From positions 1 through 34,815 of IMG/VR virus record IMGVR_UViG_3300032893_000202: a stretch of 34,815 nucleotides of DNA; one strand, 5' to 3'. Below are positions 1 to 6,318 of the stretch, piece after piece. A program made the translations under genes and the position numbers. Under the pieces are notes generated by a model. That model had not been told where the DNA came from and searched no databases. It worked only from the letters and a program-made list of their open reading frames with translations. This DNA is from a virus. Every line of letters begins with the position of its first letter. Positions within the stretch are counted from its first letter, which is position 1.

Positions 1-108
1 GCCGGGTTCGTCGTCCAGCAGGGCCGCGTTCGTTCGAGCAGCTACTACATCCTTTCCGGCAAGGGACAGAAAGTTCTCGGAGTCATGAGAGATGTCAGTT
101 TCGAGTAA
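1..108 (+). CDS. 3' end of an upstream gene (partial)
   Basis: Frame 1 is open from the first base and stops with TAA at 106-108, giving about 35 C-terminal residues ending in DVSFE. The residues SSSYYILSGKGQKVLG look like the end of a small winged-helix or basic domain, but this is too short to assign. It overlaps the next gene's start by 17 bases, consistent with tight phage packing. The last codons overlap the first copy of the dispersed TCASTTTC-type site. I do not recognise a family. Confidence 0.45.
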   Translation, partial: AGFVVQQGRVRSSSYYILSGKGQKVLGVMRDVSFE

Positions 109-307
109 CATTATAGATATATGTTACGAACCTTCGTTCGGTGGCTACTCGGCGACGTGGCACGAGGAGACTGGTAGACTCGCCTTGACCATGCCTGGAA
201 ACACGGTGCACGAGGCACTCTTCAACCTCATGACCCACCCCGAGATCAGGCGTAGGTTCAACGTCAGTTTCAGGATGCTCTACGAAGGCAAGTTCAACCC
301 GGAGTGA
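92..307 (+). CDS. small hypothetical protein, 71 aa
   Basis: A 71-residue protein starting at ATG 92 behind a weak purine-rich stretch (GAGAG). The central part (GGYSATWHEETGRLALTMPG, then a VHEAL helix) vaguely recalls the beta-strand plus helix layout of HicB-like small domains. Key residues cannot be checked, so no function is assigned. Its stop codon lies four bases inside the GGAGTGA that also supplies the Shine-Dalgarno (SD) site of the next gene. Its last 15 codons contain a second partial copy of the dispersed site (263-271). Early position and co-orientation suggest a shared transcript with the SSB-like gene. Confidence 0.6.
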   Translation: MSVSSNIIDICYEPSFGGYSATWHEETGRLALTMPGNTVHEALFNLMTHPEIRRRFNVSFRMLYEGKFNPE

Positions 308-312
308 CTATC

Positions 313-1059
313 ATGGGAATCAAGGTGTCGCAAAACCAGTTCGCGAGCACGTCCCGCAAGCCGGCCCCCGAAGGTTGTTACCTGGGCGTCGTCTGCGGGT
401 TCGCCGACCTCGGCTGGCAGGAGGGCCAGTACGGACCCAAACGCCAGGTCATGATCTGCTGGGAACTCAGGGACACGAAGGACGGCTCGCCCGTGCTCGA
501 CGACGAGGGCAAGCCGTTCGTCGTCAACAACCCCTACCCGTTCACCGTCAACCCCGATTTCGCCGGAAACCCGTCCCGGTTCGCACAGTGCCTCGCGGCG
601 CACGGGCTCGACGTCAACGGCGGCAAGGAACTCGACATGGAGACCGACATCAAGGGCCGCGTCGCCCTGCTCGAGGTCGGCCTCGACGCGAGCCAGCAGT
701 ACGCCCGCGTCCAGGGCATCGCGCTGATCGAGGACCCCCACCGCCAGCTCGGTAAGGACGGCAAGCTCAAGCGCACGCTCCCGTTCACCTACTGGGACGC
801 CGACAGGAACGCCGATCCGCCCGGCTGGGCCTGGGGACTGCTCAGACAGGGCGACCTCTTCCACCGCGTCCCCGGCGCTCGCGGCACCGGCCGAGACCGC
901 GCCGAGCCGCCCCACCGGCCGTGGTCGGAGCAGGGTGCCCACGGCGGCGGCGGCGATGGCGGCGCTGGCAGCGCGGCGGCGAGTCAGCGCGGACTGCCGG
1001 GACCGAGCAGCGGCCGGCATCCTGCGGCCGGCGGAGAGGACGAGGATATCCCGTTCTGA
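313..1059 (+). CDS. SSB-like single-stranded DNA-binding protein
   Basis: A 248-residue protein. The N-terminal ~165 residues resemble the phage family with a GxYxGVVxGFADLG...KRQVxxxWEL start and a later DIKGRVALLEVG / YARVQGIA stretch, which I associate with OB-fold-like phage ssDNA-binding proteins. A Gly/Ala-rich linker follows, and the protein ends in EDEDIPF. That ending is the acidic tip by which bacterial SSBs recruit partner proteins, so an SSB role in replication or recombination is likely. The start at ATG 313 is preferred over GTG 304 because GGAG at 301-304 sits 8 bases upstream. Residues ~165-215 are Arg/Pro-rich and unlike the rest; a pair of compensating frameshifts there cannot be excluded, but the DEDIPF ending is in frame. 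The assignment is inferred from motifs, not alignment. Confidence 0.7.
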   Translation: MGIKVSQNQFASTSRKPAPEGCYLGVVCGFADLGWQEGQYGPKRQVMICWELRDTKDGSPVLDDEGKPFVVNNPYPFTVNPDFAGNPSRFAQCLAAHGLDVNGGKELDMETDIKGRVALLEVGLDASQQYARVQGIALIEDPHRQLGKDGKLKRTLPFTYWDADRNADPPGWAWGLLRQGDLFHRVPGARGTGRDRAEPPHRPWSEQGAHGGGGDGGAGSAAASQRGLPGPSSGRHPAAGGEDEDIPF

Positions 1060-1087
1060 TCGCGGGGACCGACCAGGAGACCGACGG

Positions 1088-1339
1088 ATGGACGAACCCA
1101 GGATAAAAGTCACTTTCCACGCCAGGTGCGACATCTGCAAGCACTACGTGTTCAAACAAGATTCCGCCGTGTTCCTGGCGATCAACCGGAATACGGCGAC
1201 CAAGAACCTGGAGGCAGCCCACACGGTCCTCGAGCGGGAGGCGAGCTTCCCGCCCTCCAACGTCAGGACCGTCTGCCTCAAGTGCGCCGACGCCATCGCA
1301 GGGGCCAGGCTCACGATGGCGGCGCGAGGGATCGGTTAG
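1088..1339 (+). CDS. small zinc-finger-like protein, 83 aa
   Basis: ATG 1088 has AGGAG at 1075-1079 at good spacing. The protein carries CDIC near residue 15 and CLKC near residue 64, a CxxC...CxxC arrangement suited to one zinc ion, and is otherwise unremarkable. A near-perfect copy of the dispersed palindrome (1105-1117) lies within the first 10 codons, encoding IKVTF. It probably belongs to the same early transcript as the SSB-like gene. Function is unknown; DNA, RNA or protein binding would be typical of such small Cys-pair proteins. Confidence 0.65.
   Translation: MDEPRIKVTFHARCDICKHYVFKQDSAVFLAINRNTATKNLEAAHTVLEREASFPPSNVRTVCLKCADAIAGARLTMAARGIG
1105..1117. repeat. dispersed palindrome copy (1 mismatch)
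   Basis: AAAAGTCACTTTC; inside the first codons of the 83-aa zinc-finger-like gene. Confidence 0.8.
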
Positions 1340-1354
1340 TCGGGAGATAACCAC

Positions 1355-1705
1355 ATGATGTGCGACGCTAAGTGCAAGAAGTGTGGTAGGCATTTCGGCT
1401 GGAGCGGATCGGTGCAGGATGCCCCGTCCTGCCCGCGATGCGGCGCCAAGCTCTCGCAGGATGACCTGGAGCACGACCAGGCCGTGATTGATGAGTTTCG
1501 CCAGTTCCTCCGCGAACGGCCGGCGCGGACCGGAGCAATGGCATACTGGAACCGCGCCCGGTTCGCCGCCGGGCTCTCAACGGGCCAGGCGGCGGGGCTC
1601 CTGGGCGTGCCACTGTCGGAGCTGGTCGCCATCAACGAGGGCCGGGCCGACCCGCTGCCGGCGTTCGCCGCGCAGATGCGCCGGGTTTACCTTGGTTTAT
1701 CTTAG
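1355..1705 (+). CDS. zinc ribbon plus helix-turn-helix protein
   Basis: A 116-residue protein with CKKC at residues 7-10 and CPRCG at about 27-31, a zinc ribbon of the FmdB/rubredoxin-knuckle kind. Its C-terminal half (RFAAGLSTGQAAGLLGVPLSELVAINEGR split over the turn) reads as an XRE-like helix-turn-helix. A sequence-specific regulator is the natural guess. GGGAG at 1341-1345 precedes ATG 1355; ATG 1358 is the alternative. The ribbon-plus-HTH layout makes it one candidate for the protein that reads the dispersed palindromes, but nothing in the sequence proves that. Confidence 0.7.
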   Translation: MMCDAKCKKCGRHFGWSGSVQDAPSCPRCGAKLSQDDLEHDQAVIDEFRQFLRERPARTGAMAYWNRARFAAGLSTGQAAGLLGVPLSELVAINEGRADPLPAFAAQMRRVYLGLS

Positions 1706-1717
1706 AGAAGTAAACAC

Positions 1718-1783
1718 ATGAAAGCTATCATGATGGACGGCCCCGCAGACGGAGAACTGAATCCCAATTGCCTGTTCGATTAG
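1718..1783 (+). CDS. possible 21-aa micro-ORF
   Basis: ATG 1718 to TAG 1781-1783 encodes MKAIMMDGPADGELNPNCLFD. It begins just after the previous stop, with AGAGAAG upstream as a possible ribosome site, and ends on the base before the tRNA-like element. It may be a genuine leader or micro-gene or chance; length alone cannot decide. Confidence 0.3.
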   Translation: MKAIMMDGPADGELNPNCLFD

Positions 1784-1914
1784 GCACCGGTGGTGTAGGG
1801 GCCTGTAAGCCAGACAGATCTGGCGGCGCTGCTAGGCTGTGTTGGTGGTCCTAGGAAGCATGAGACCGTTGCTCCGGTGGCTGCGGGGTGTTGGTTCAAA
1901 TCCAACCCGGTGCA
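1784..1914 (+). tRNA. tRNA-like element with acceptor and T arms, unusually long (131 nt)
   Basis: GCACCGG (1784-1790) pairs perfectly over 7 bp with CCGGTGC (1907-1913), followed by A1914 as discriminator. Directly inside lies a textbook T arm: GTTGG (1890-1894), loop TTCAAAT, CCAAC (1902-1906). The acceptor and T-arm geometry is exactly that of a tRNA. The 99 bases between are too long for ordinary D, anticodon and variable arms. They contain other hairpins: GCCAGA/TCTGGC (1809-1824), CTAGG/CCTAG around 1832-1854, and ACCG/CGGT near 1865-1878. I cannot assign an anticodon. It could be a tRNA with an insertion or intron, a long-variable-arm tRNA with a degenerate middle, or a tRNA mimic. CCA is not encoded. 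Confidence 0.5.
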
Positions 1915-1933
1915 TTGACATGGAGGCGCAAGG

Positions 1934-2122
1934 ATGCGACGATACTACATCGCTTACGTTGTGACGGACTACAACGCTCACACGAATGATTTCTTCGACA
2001 TCACACTGGAGTTCGAATACAATCCCACGATCGGCATGATCAAGGACAAGATCCGGGATAGTACGAACTTTTACGATGTCAGTCTTACGATCATTTCGGT
2101 GATCAACACTGCAACACTCTGA
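1934..2122 (+). CDS. small hypothetical protein, 62 aa
   Basis: ATG 1934 is preceded by a strong GGAGG at 1922-1926, directly after the tRNA-like element. The 62 residues are beta-strand-rich and aromatic (RRYYIAYVVTDYN, then FFDITLEFEYNPTIG), followed by one helix. It reads like a compact single-domain protein, but I do not recognise a family. Base composition is more AT-rich than its neighbours. Confidence 0.6.
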   Translation: MRRYYIAYVVTDYNAHTNDFFDITLEFEYNPTIGMIKDKIRDSTNFYDVSLTIISVINTATL

Positions 2123-2148
2123 CTCTTTTAGGGATAAGGAGGTCCATC

Positions 2149-2487
2149 ATGTCTGAGATCATCATCACGGGCGAAGACAAGCCCGAGGACGAGCAGCCGC
2201 AGGAAGAGCAGATGGAGATCAACTTCCAGGCTACCGAGGAGGACGAAGAGCCGTTCGTGAATGTCGGCGACACGCCGGAGCTGGTCGTCGTAGCCAAATC
2301 CGTCAAACTGAATCAACGCACTGCGAAGTTGGCCAGGATAGTTTCAGCCTATCGAGATGAGTCTATTACTGATCTTCTCAGTGATATCCTAGAGCCAATC
2401 CTGGCCAGGTTAGAGCAAGAAGAAATCGTGAAGCAGTGCGAGGCAATGGCGAGCCAGACAGGCGAGCCCCACGACGAACACGACTAA
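2149..2487 (+). CDS. ribbon-helix-helix-like DNA-binding protein with acidic N-terminus
   Basis: 112 residues. The first 40 are strongly acidic (many Glu/Asp). From about residue 50 a SVKLNQRTAKLARIVSAYR / SITDLLSDILEPILARLEQ pattern appears: a short strand followed by two amphipathic helices, the layout of CopG/Arc-type ribbon-helix-helix repressors. In this family the strand pair enters the DNA major groove and the helices dimerise. AAGGAGG lies about 8 bases before ATG 2149. A role as a small repressor or antitoxin is plausible; no toxin partner is obvious next to it. A 2-fold-symmetric RHH dimer would suit the 13-bp palindromes in this window, which is inference only. Confidence 0.65.
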   Translation: MSEIIITGEDKPEDEQPQEEQMEINFQATEEDEEPFVNVGDTPELVVVAKSVKLNQRTAKLARIVSAYRDESITDLLSDILEPILARLEQEEIVKQCEAMASQTGEPHDEHD

Positions 2488-2522
2488 CGGGCGGAGCAAG
2501 GCACCGCCGAGGAGCACGAGCG

Positions 2523-3164
2523 ATGAGCGGATCGAGCGAGTACGAACGACTGGCCGCCGCATACGATCCCGCAGTGCGGCTGGCCCACTGTCCCGATCCC
2601 GATTCGACCACGCTGAGCCGGATCGAGGTCAATTTCCGCATCCCCGTGGAGATGACCCAGGAGCAGCAGCGGCACATCATTGAAGCAATCGATGACATCG
2701 TGGACAGTCCGTGGAATTGTCCCGCCGAGGGCGTTCACTGGCTTGCCGAGATGGGGGCGAAGCCGCACTGGTCCCGCGCCGATTCGTGCTTGCTCGGGAT
2801 CAACCCCGAGCCCGGCGCCCCGACCACCGGCGAACCGTCGTTCGACGACGACGTGTTTCATCTCGCGACCTGCGCCCGCGCGTTCGTCAGCGACCATGAG
2901 CGGGCAAGGAAGATCGAGCGGCGGGGCGACCGGAGGAAAAACGCGACCCCTCCTGCCGTGGATCGGGCGATCGAGGCGTTGGAGGCCGTCGCCGATTTTT
3001 GGGGCAAGGACCCGGAGGCGTTCGGCGACAGGGCCACGGTGACGAGCCTGGCGGGGCGATTTGCCCGCATCGCCGATAAGTGCCGCAAGGCGCTTGTGGT
3101 GCTTAAGGAGGCGAAACTGAAGGCGGAGGCAGCACGGCGCGCCGATCCCACGGAGGACACTTAA
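2523..3164 (+). CDS. conserved phage/planctomycete-type hypothetical protein, 213 aa
   Basis: The start is placed at ATG 2523 because GAGGAG lies at 2510-2515; a longer reading from 2436 adds an implausible Arg-rich leader. Residues ~25-90 (RIEVNFRIPVEMTQEQQ, then GVHWLAEMGAKPHWS) resemble a family that I recall from phages and planctomycete genomes without known function. The C-terminal half is helical and charged. It is followed closely by three more small genes with 3-base gaps or overlaps, so it is part of an operon. No catalytic motif is visible. Confidence 0.65.
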   Translation: MSGSSEYERLAAAYDPAVRLAHCPDPDSTTLSRIEVNFRIPVEMTQEQQRHIIEAIDDIVDSPWNCPAEGVHWLAEMGAKPHWSRADSCLLGINPEPGAPTTGEPSFDDDVFHLATCARAFVSDHERARKIERRGDRRKNATPPAVDRAIEALEAVADFWGKDPEAFGDRATVTSLAGRFARIADKCRKALVVLKEAKLKAEAARRADPTEDT

Positions 3165-3167
3165 GCG

Positions 3168-3368
3168 ATGGACGACTGCAAGACGGAGACCTGCAAGAGC
3201 GCCAAGCGATTGCGATGGCTCCTCGTATTGCTCTGGGACATCGACCGGATCGGCGATGAGAACATCGAGGCGCGGCGGAAGTTCCGTGCGCTGAGGCGCC
3301 GCATTCAATGCGACGGCTTTCCCTTTACCAAGGCGCTGGACGAAACGATCGGAGAGGATGAATCATGA
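3168..3368 (+). CDS. small helical hypothetical protein, 66 aa
   Basis: ATG 3168 follows the previous stop by three bases, with GGAGGA at 3152-3157. The N-terminus has two Cys (DDCKTETCK), then a hydrophobic stretch RWLLVLLWDIDRIG and a basic helix. It could be a small soluble helical protein or a peripheral membrane peptide. Its stop overlaps the next gene's ATG (ATGA at 3365). Confidence 0.55.
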   Translation: MDDCKTETCKSAKRLRWLLVLLWDIDRIGDENIEARRKFRALRRRIQCDGFPFTKALDETIGEDES

Positions 3369-3896
3369 GCAGCCTGCGTGACCGACTGGGGAATCGTCGA
3401 CCAACGCCACCCGCGCCCGCGAGGCCCGGCAACAAGCCGCCGCAGCCGCCGCCCAAGGGCAAGCCCAAGCCCAGCGTGGCCGACAAGGGGCAGTGCGAGC
3501 GCGTGCCCATCACGGCGGCCTGCGGGCACGCGGTCAGCCTGAAGGTCAAGCCGACCACCGACCGCGCGGAGCAGATCGCGACCGCGCAGGCGGCCAAATG
3601 CGGCCCCTGCCGCTGCCTCGACCACAACCGGCCGGCGCAGGAAGCCCGGCAAAAGCGGCTCTCCAGCCGGCTGACCCAGGGCTTCGAGGTCGATGTGCTG
3701 CCCGAGGGGGGCGGCGTTCACCTTCGTGAAGGTGCGGCACCATTCGTTCCTGGCCGAGCTGCGGCTGCCCGATGGCGAGGTCTATGCGTCGGAGGGGATC
3801 GGCCCGCTGCGGCAGATTCCGGCGCTGTGTCGGGCGTATGCGAAGGCGAAGGGAATCGAGGGTGGCGGGGCGAAGGGGGAGGAGTTGAAGCCATGA
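3365..3896 (+). CDS. zinc-binding-like hypothetical protein, requires a +1 frameshift at 3706-3711
   Basis: Frame 2 from ATG 3365 encodes a Pro/Lys-rich N-terminus, then a Cys/His cluster (AACGH, KCGPCRC) up to FEVDVLPEG. Beyond the six-G run at 3706-3711 that frame turns to low-complexity Gly/Arg. Frame 3 continues sensibly as AAFTFVKVRHHSFLAELRLPDGEVY and ends at TGA 3894-3896, overlapping the next ATG by ATGA. Skipping one G joins both parts into a protein of about 176 residues. An over-called homopolymer is the simplest explanation; a programmed +1 shift is the alternative. Left uncorrected, frame 2 runs on into the next gene and would be mis-annotated as a 255-aa fusion. Confidence 0.6.
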
Positions 3897-4132
3897 AACG
3901 TCTCGAAGACATGACCGAGCCCGAATTGCGGGACCTGATGAACACGATGGGCCGTGCGATTGAGTGCGTGGCGGTCGATGAGTTCGGCGTCGAGAAGCCA
4001 CTCTTTGCCCTCCTGTTGTTTAATGACCCCAAGGTTGCACAGTGGATGTCGAACTGCCAGCGTGGCGACGTCATCGCGGCCATGCGCGAGACGGCCGACC
4101 GGCTGGAGCGAAACCAGGACGTCACCCGATAG
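3893..4132 (+). CDS. conserved small hypothetical protein, 79 aa
   Basis: ATG 3893 overlaps the preceding stop and has GGGGGAGGAG just upstream. The compact helix-strand-helix protein (MTEPELRDLMNTMGRAIE, then FALLLFNDPKVAQWM, then VIAAMRETADRLE) resembles a small family that I recall from phage and planctomycete genomes. Function is unknown. It is intact, with TAG as stop. Confidence 0.65.
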   Translation: MKRLEDMTEPELRDLMNTMGRAIECVAVDEFGVEKPLFALLLFNDPKVAQWMSNCQRGDVIAAMRETADRLERNQDVTR

Positions 4133-4143
4133 GAGGCGTAGCC

Positions 4144-4446
4144 ATGAACGAGGCAAGCGTGGGCGAGACGCAGGTCGAGCGGCTCCTGCAAGCCATCGTG
4201 GGCCTAGAGGCGCGGCTGGTGGACAGGGCCGCCGAGCTGGAGCGGGTCCGGGCGGAGCGGGATCGGCTTGCGGTCGAGATTACATGCATGCACGAGGACC
4301 ACAGACAGGGCATTACGAGGGCGATCAGGATCATGCGGTGGGGTCAAGGGCCGGGAACCGGGAGCGAGATCGAGACAACCCTCGCCGGGCACGACCGCCA
4401 GGCTAGCGAGCGCCAGGAGCCACACCAGGAGCCAGCAGAATCATGA
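4144..4446 (+). CDS. coiled-coil hypothetical protein, 100 aa
   Basis: The start at ATG 4144 is supported by AGGAGG at 4131-4136. Residues ~8-45 form a heptad-like coiled coil (VERLLQAIVGLEARLVDRA, then ELERVRAERDRL). The C-terminal third is Gln/Glu/Arg-rich and probably disordered. Its stop overlaps the next gene (ATGA at 4443). Probably an oligomeric accessory protein; no family is recognised. Confidence 0.6.
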   Translation: MNEASVGETQVERLLQAIVGLEARLVDRAAELERVRAERDRLAVEITCMHEDHRQGITRAIRIMRWGQGPGTGSEIETTLAGHDRQASERQEPHQEPAES

Positions 4447-4865
4447 CTATGCACGCCGCTCATGCTACGGCCACGCACTCGAACCGGGTCATCAACGTCT
4501 GCGGCCGGTCCTACCGGCCGTGGTCCGAGCAAGACATCCTGACGCTCAAACGCATGTACAGAATCCACCCGGCCGCCGTCGTCGCCGTGACGCTCCAGCG
4601 GAGCGTCAGCGCCGTCGACAGCATGGCCCGCAAGGTCAACTGCCGGAAGTACAACCTCGGCCGGAAGTACAACCTCGGCCCCTGGGACTGGGACGAGCAC
4701 CACCCCGACAGCCTGGCCGACGACTGGACGCCATCCCAGCCCAGCCGGCACCTGCCCGGCACCCCTGGCCGCATGCGCGACTACTCGCTGAGGATCAAGG
4801 CCCGGCTCCCGATCTTCAACCCTCGTGACCCGCGAGCCGGGTCAGACCTGGACCTGGCGAAGTGA
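4443..4865 (+). CDS. Myb/SANT-like DNA-binding protein, 140 aa
   Basis: Residues ~24-65 (YRPWSEQDILTLKRMYR, then VAVTLQRSVSAVDSMARKV) have the W-spaced three-helix pattern of SANT/Myb-like or GcrA-like HTH domains, in which the third helix reads DNA. Two tandem RKYNLG units follow, produced by a perfect 18-bp duplication at 4643-4678, then a Pro-rich C-terminus. A transcription-factor role is likely. The stop codon TGA (4863-4865) is the centre of a copy of the dispersed palindrome, GAAGTGACTTC. The gene ends the first rightward operon. Confidence 0.65.
   Translation: MTMHAAHATATHSNRVINVCGRSYRPWSEQDILTLKRMYRIHPAAVVAVTLQRSVSAVDSMARKVNCRKYNLGRKYNLGPWDWDEHHPDSLADDWTPSQPSRHLPGTPGRMRDYSLRIKARLPIFNPRDPRAGSDLDLAK
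4643..4678 (+). repeat. perfect 18-bp tandem duplication
   Basis: CCGGAAGTACAACCTCGG occurs twice head to tail, encoding RKYNLG twice within the Myb/SANT-like protein. In-frame and identical copies suggest a recent slip or selected expansion. Confidence 0.9.
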
Positions 4866-4869
4866 CTTC
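4859..4869. repeat. dispersed palindrome copy (short form)
   Basis: GAAGTGACTTC, perfect 5-1-5 palindrome; its TGA is the stop codon of the Myb/SANT-like gene. Confidence 0.75.
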
Positions 4870-4981
4870 CTGGTCGTCCGTGAATCTGGTATGCTTTTGA
4901 ATATCATATAAATAGGTATCTAAATTGCCTGGAATTTTAGGGGAACTTGGATCACAAGTATGATGTGAAGTTTTGTAGATA
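4866..4981. other. AT-rich intergenic spacer between convergent genes
   Basis: This 116-base gap lies between the end of the plus-strand Myb-like gene and the end of the reverse-strand gene, and is clearly more AT-rich than the surroundings. CACAAGTA (4953-4960) and TACTTGTG (4983-4990) form an 8-bp inverted repeat that straddles the reverse gene's TAA. It may serve as a weak terminator for the reverse transcript. No tRNA or ORF is seen. Confidence 0.4.
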
Positions 4982-5872
4982 TTACTTGTGTGTATTGGCG
5001 AGCCTGGGTGACGACCTCTTCTTTGGCTTGGCAGGCTTGCCGGTCTTGCGGGGGCTCTTGGGCTTTGGCTTGGGTATGGGCTTGCCTGGCCGGGCGTCGA
5101 GACGAACCGGGATCTTGACCTCGACGCCGCACTGGCTCATCGTGAAGCAGAACGCCTTGCCCTGGTCCTCCGTCGTCTCGCCCGTATCCAGGTCGGCGAC
5201 CCACAGGACCCGGTTCGTGCTGGCCTCGGGCCGGGCACGCCTGTCCTCGGGGTCGAACGTCAGGGGATGCTCCAGCGAGTCCCTGGGACACCGGCAGGAC
5301 CGATCCGGCACGCAGCTGCGGACCCACATCAGCTCCAGGTCCCACCGCCGCCGCCGCTTCCAGACCCGCTTGCCGGTCTTGACGCACTCGCCCCGAAACC
5401 GGCTGACCCATGTGATCGTGTACTCGACGAGCTTGTGACCGACCACGTACGCCCCCCAGGGCGACAGCGTCACCGCCAGGTAGCCGTCCGGGTGCGCCCA
5501 CCGCTCCAGGTAGCCGCCGGGAACGCCCACGCTGTCCCGCAGCATGGCATCCACGAGAGTGTCGCCGTGAGCGAGCCTCAGCTCGGTTTCCGTCGCCCAG
5601 GCCACGGGCCGGAGCTTGCCCTGGACGACCAGCCGGCTCTCGACGATGGATTTCAAGACCGCCAGGCGCCCGGGATCGTTCTGGTTCCAGGGCTCGAAGG
5701 CCCAGGTAAACTCTTCCGGCGAGGGCTGGGTAGCCGGCTCCAGGTCTGACGGTGGTAGGACCGGCGAGGACGTGGCAGGACAGGCTATCGGGGCGACCTG
5801 AGACGGCTGCGACGCACCGTTCGGGGCCGGTGGACGCGAAGTCAGTTTCGGCGGCCGTCGGACTTTCTTCAT
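4982..5872 (-). CDS. reverse-strand hypothetical protein with basic C-terminal tail, 296 aa
   Basis: The start is placed at ATG 5872 (MKKVRRPPKL...), 57 bases inside the longest open frame, which otherwise adds an odd leader. Layout: Pro/Ser-rich N-terminus (~1-65), a globular centre with many Trp and Val-rich strands (GGYLERWAHPDGYLAVTLS, VEYTITWVSRFRG), a Cys cluster (SCVPDRSCRC, ~205), and a Lys/Pro-rich tail of about 40 residues that looks nucleic-acid-binding or disordered. I do not recognise the fold. It is the only sizeable gene of the first 19 kb on this strand, so a moron or an oppositely controlled regulator is possible. A dispersed-site copy (5837-5850) lies 8 codons into the gene. 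Confidence 0.65.
   Translation of the reverse strand: MKKVRRPPKLTSRPPAPNGASQPSQVAPIACPATSSPVLPPSDLEPATQPSPEEFTWAFEPWNQNDPGRLAVLKSIVESRLVVQGKLRPVAWATETELRLAHGDTLVDAMLRDSVGVPGGYLERWAHPDGYLAVTLSPWGAYVVGHKLVEYTITWVSRFRGECVKTGKRVWKRRRRWDLELMWVRSCVPDRSCRCPRDSLEHPLTFDPEDRRARPEASTNRVLWVADLDTGETTEDQGKAFCFTMSQCGVEVKIPVRLDARPGKPIPKPKPKSPRKTGKPAKPKKRSSPRLANTHK
5837..5850. repeat. dispersed palindrome copy (variant)
   Basis: CGAAGTCAGTTTCG, in the 5' coding part of the reverse-strand gene ending at 4982. Confidence 0.65.
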
Positions 5873-5938
5873 GGCAAACCACCGAAAAATCATTTTTTTT
5901 GGTCGCTGCAACATGACCCAGTGAAACAAGATAGGAGC

Positions 5939-5952
5939 GAAACCCAGTTTTC
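5939..5952. repeat. dispersed palindrome variant at the divergent promoter
   Basis: GAAACCCAGTTTTC, ten bases upstream of the -35 box at 5962; weaker match, but in an operator-like place between diverging genes. Confidence 0.5.
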
Positions 5953-5961
5953 TTGGCGACC

Positions 5962-5990
5962 TTGTTTCTTCCGCTCGGCGTGACTATACT
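5962..5990 (+). promoter_or_regulatory. sigma70-like promoter, rightward
   Basis: TTGTTT at 5962-5967 and TATACT at 5985-5990 are separated by exactly 17 bases (5968-5984) in an AT-richer gap between diverging genes. Transcription would start near 5997, giving a short leader before the HTH gene. A palindrome-like site (5939-5952) sits just upstream of the -35 element, a natural operator position. Confidence 0.7.
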
Positions 5991-6036
5991 TATTACAGAG
6001 AGATCGCCCTTGAGTCAATCATGACCAGCACCGAAA

Positions 6037-6318
6037 TTGCCAACCAACTGGGAAAACAGGGAAGGCCGGACACGACCTCGGGCCGGCTCGAACGGCCTGA
6101 CCGGGAGGACGGGGCGCCCGCCGGCCTCGCCACGACAGGACCGGATCAGGGTCGTCTCGCTCCTCCTGCTCGGCTCAATCAGCTCTCGTGAGGCTGCCTC
6201 CGTTCTCGGGACCACAGAGCGAAACGTCCGGTTGATCCGCAAGAACCTCCTCGAAGACGACCAGCCGGACACCGACACGCTCCGCGACTGGAACAGGAAA
6301 ACAGGCAAGCGAACCTGA
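6037..6318 (+). CDS. helix-turn-helix protein, 93 aa
   Basis: The C-terminal half (ISSREAASVLGTTERNVRLIR, ~50-70) is a clear HTH of the homeodomain-like/recombinase class, preceded by GRPPASPRQDR. The only start in this frame is TTG 6037, without an SD site. ATG 6021 lies in another frame and encodes MTSTEIANQLGKQG, a more natural N-terminus, before a stop at about 6189. A real protein starting at 6021 and shifting frame, or a non-ATG start on a nearly leaderless transcript, are both possible. As first gene after the promoter at 5962-5990, it is a good candidate regulator of the cluster. Confidence 0.55.
   Translation: MPTNWENREGRTRPRAGSNGLTGRTGRPPASPRQDRIRVVSLLLLGSISSREAASVLGTTERNVRLIRKNLLEDDQPDTDTLRDWNRKTGKRT

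Noticed and set aside
280-1140. A 286-codon minus-strand gene opposite the SSB-like gene
   Set aside because: Antisense shadow with Arg/Val/Ala bias, no SD and no domain.
3365-4132. A single 255-aa protein covering two genes
   Set aside because: Its middle is the wrong frame after the G run; the second part is a separate gene with its own SD and ATG at 3893.
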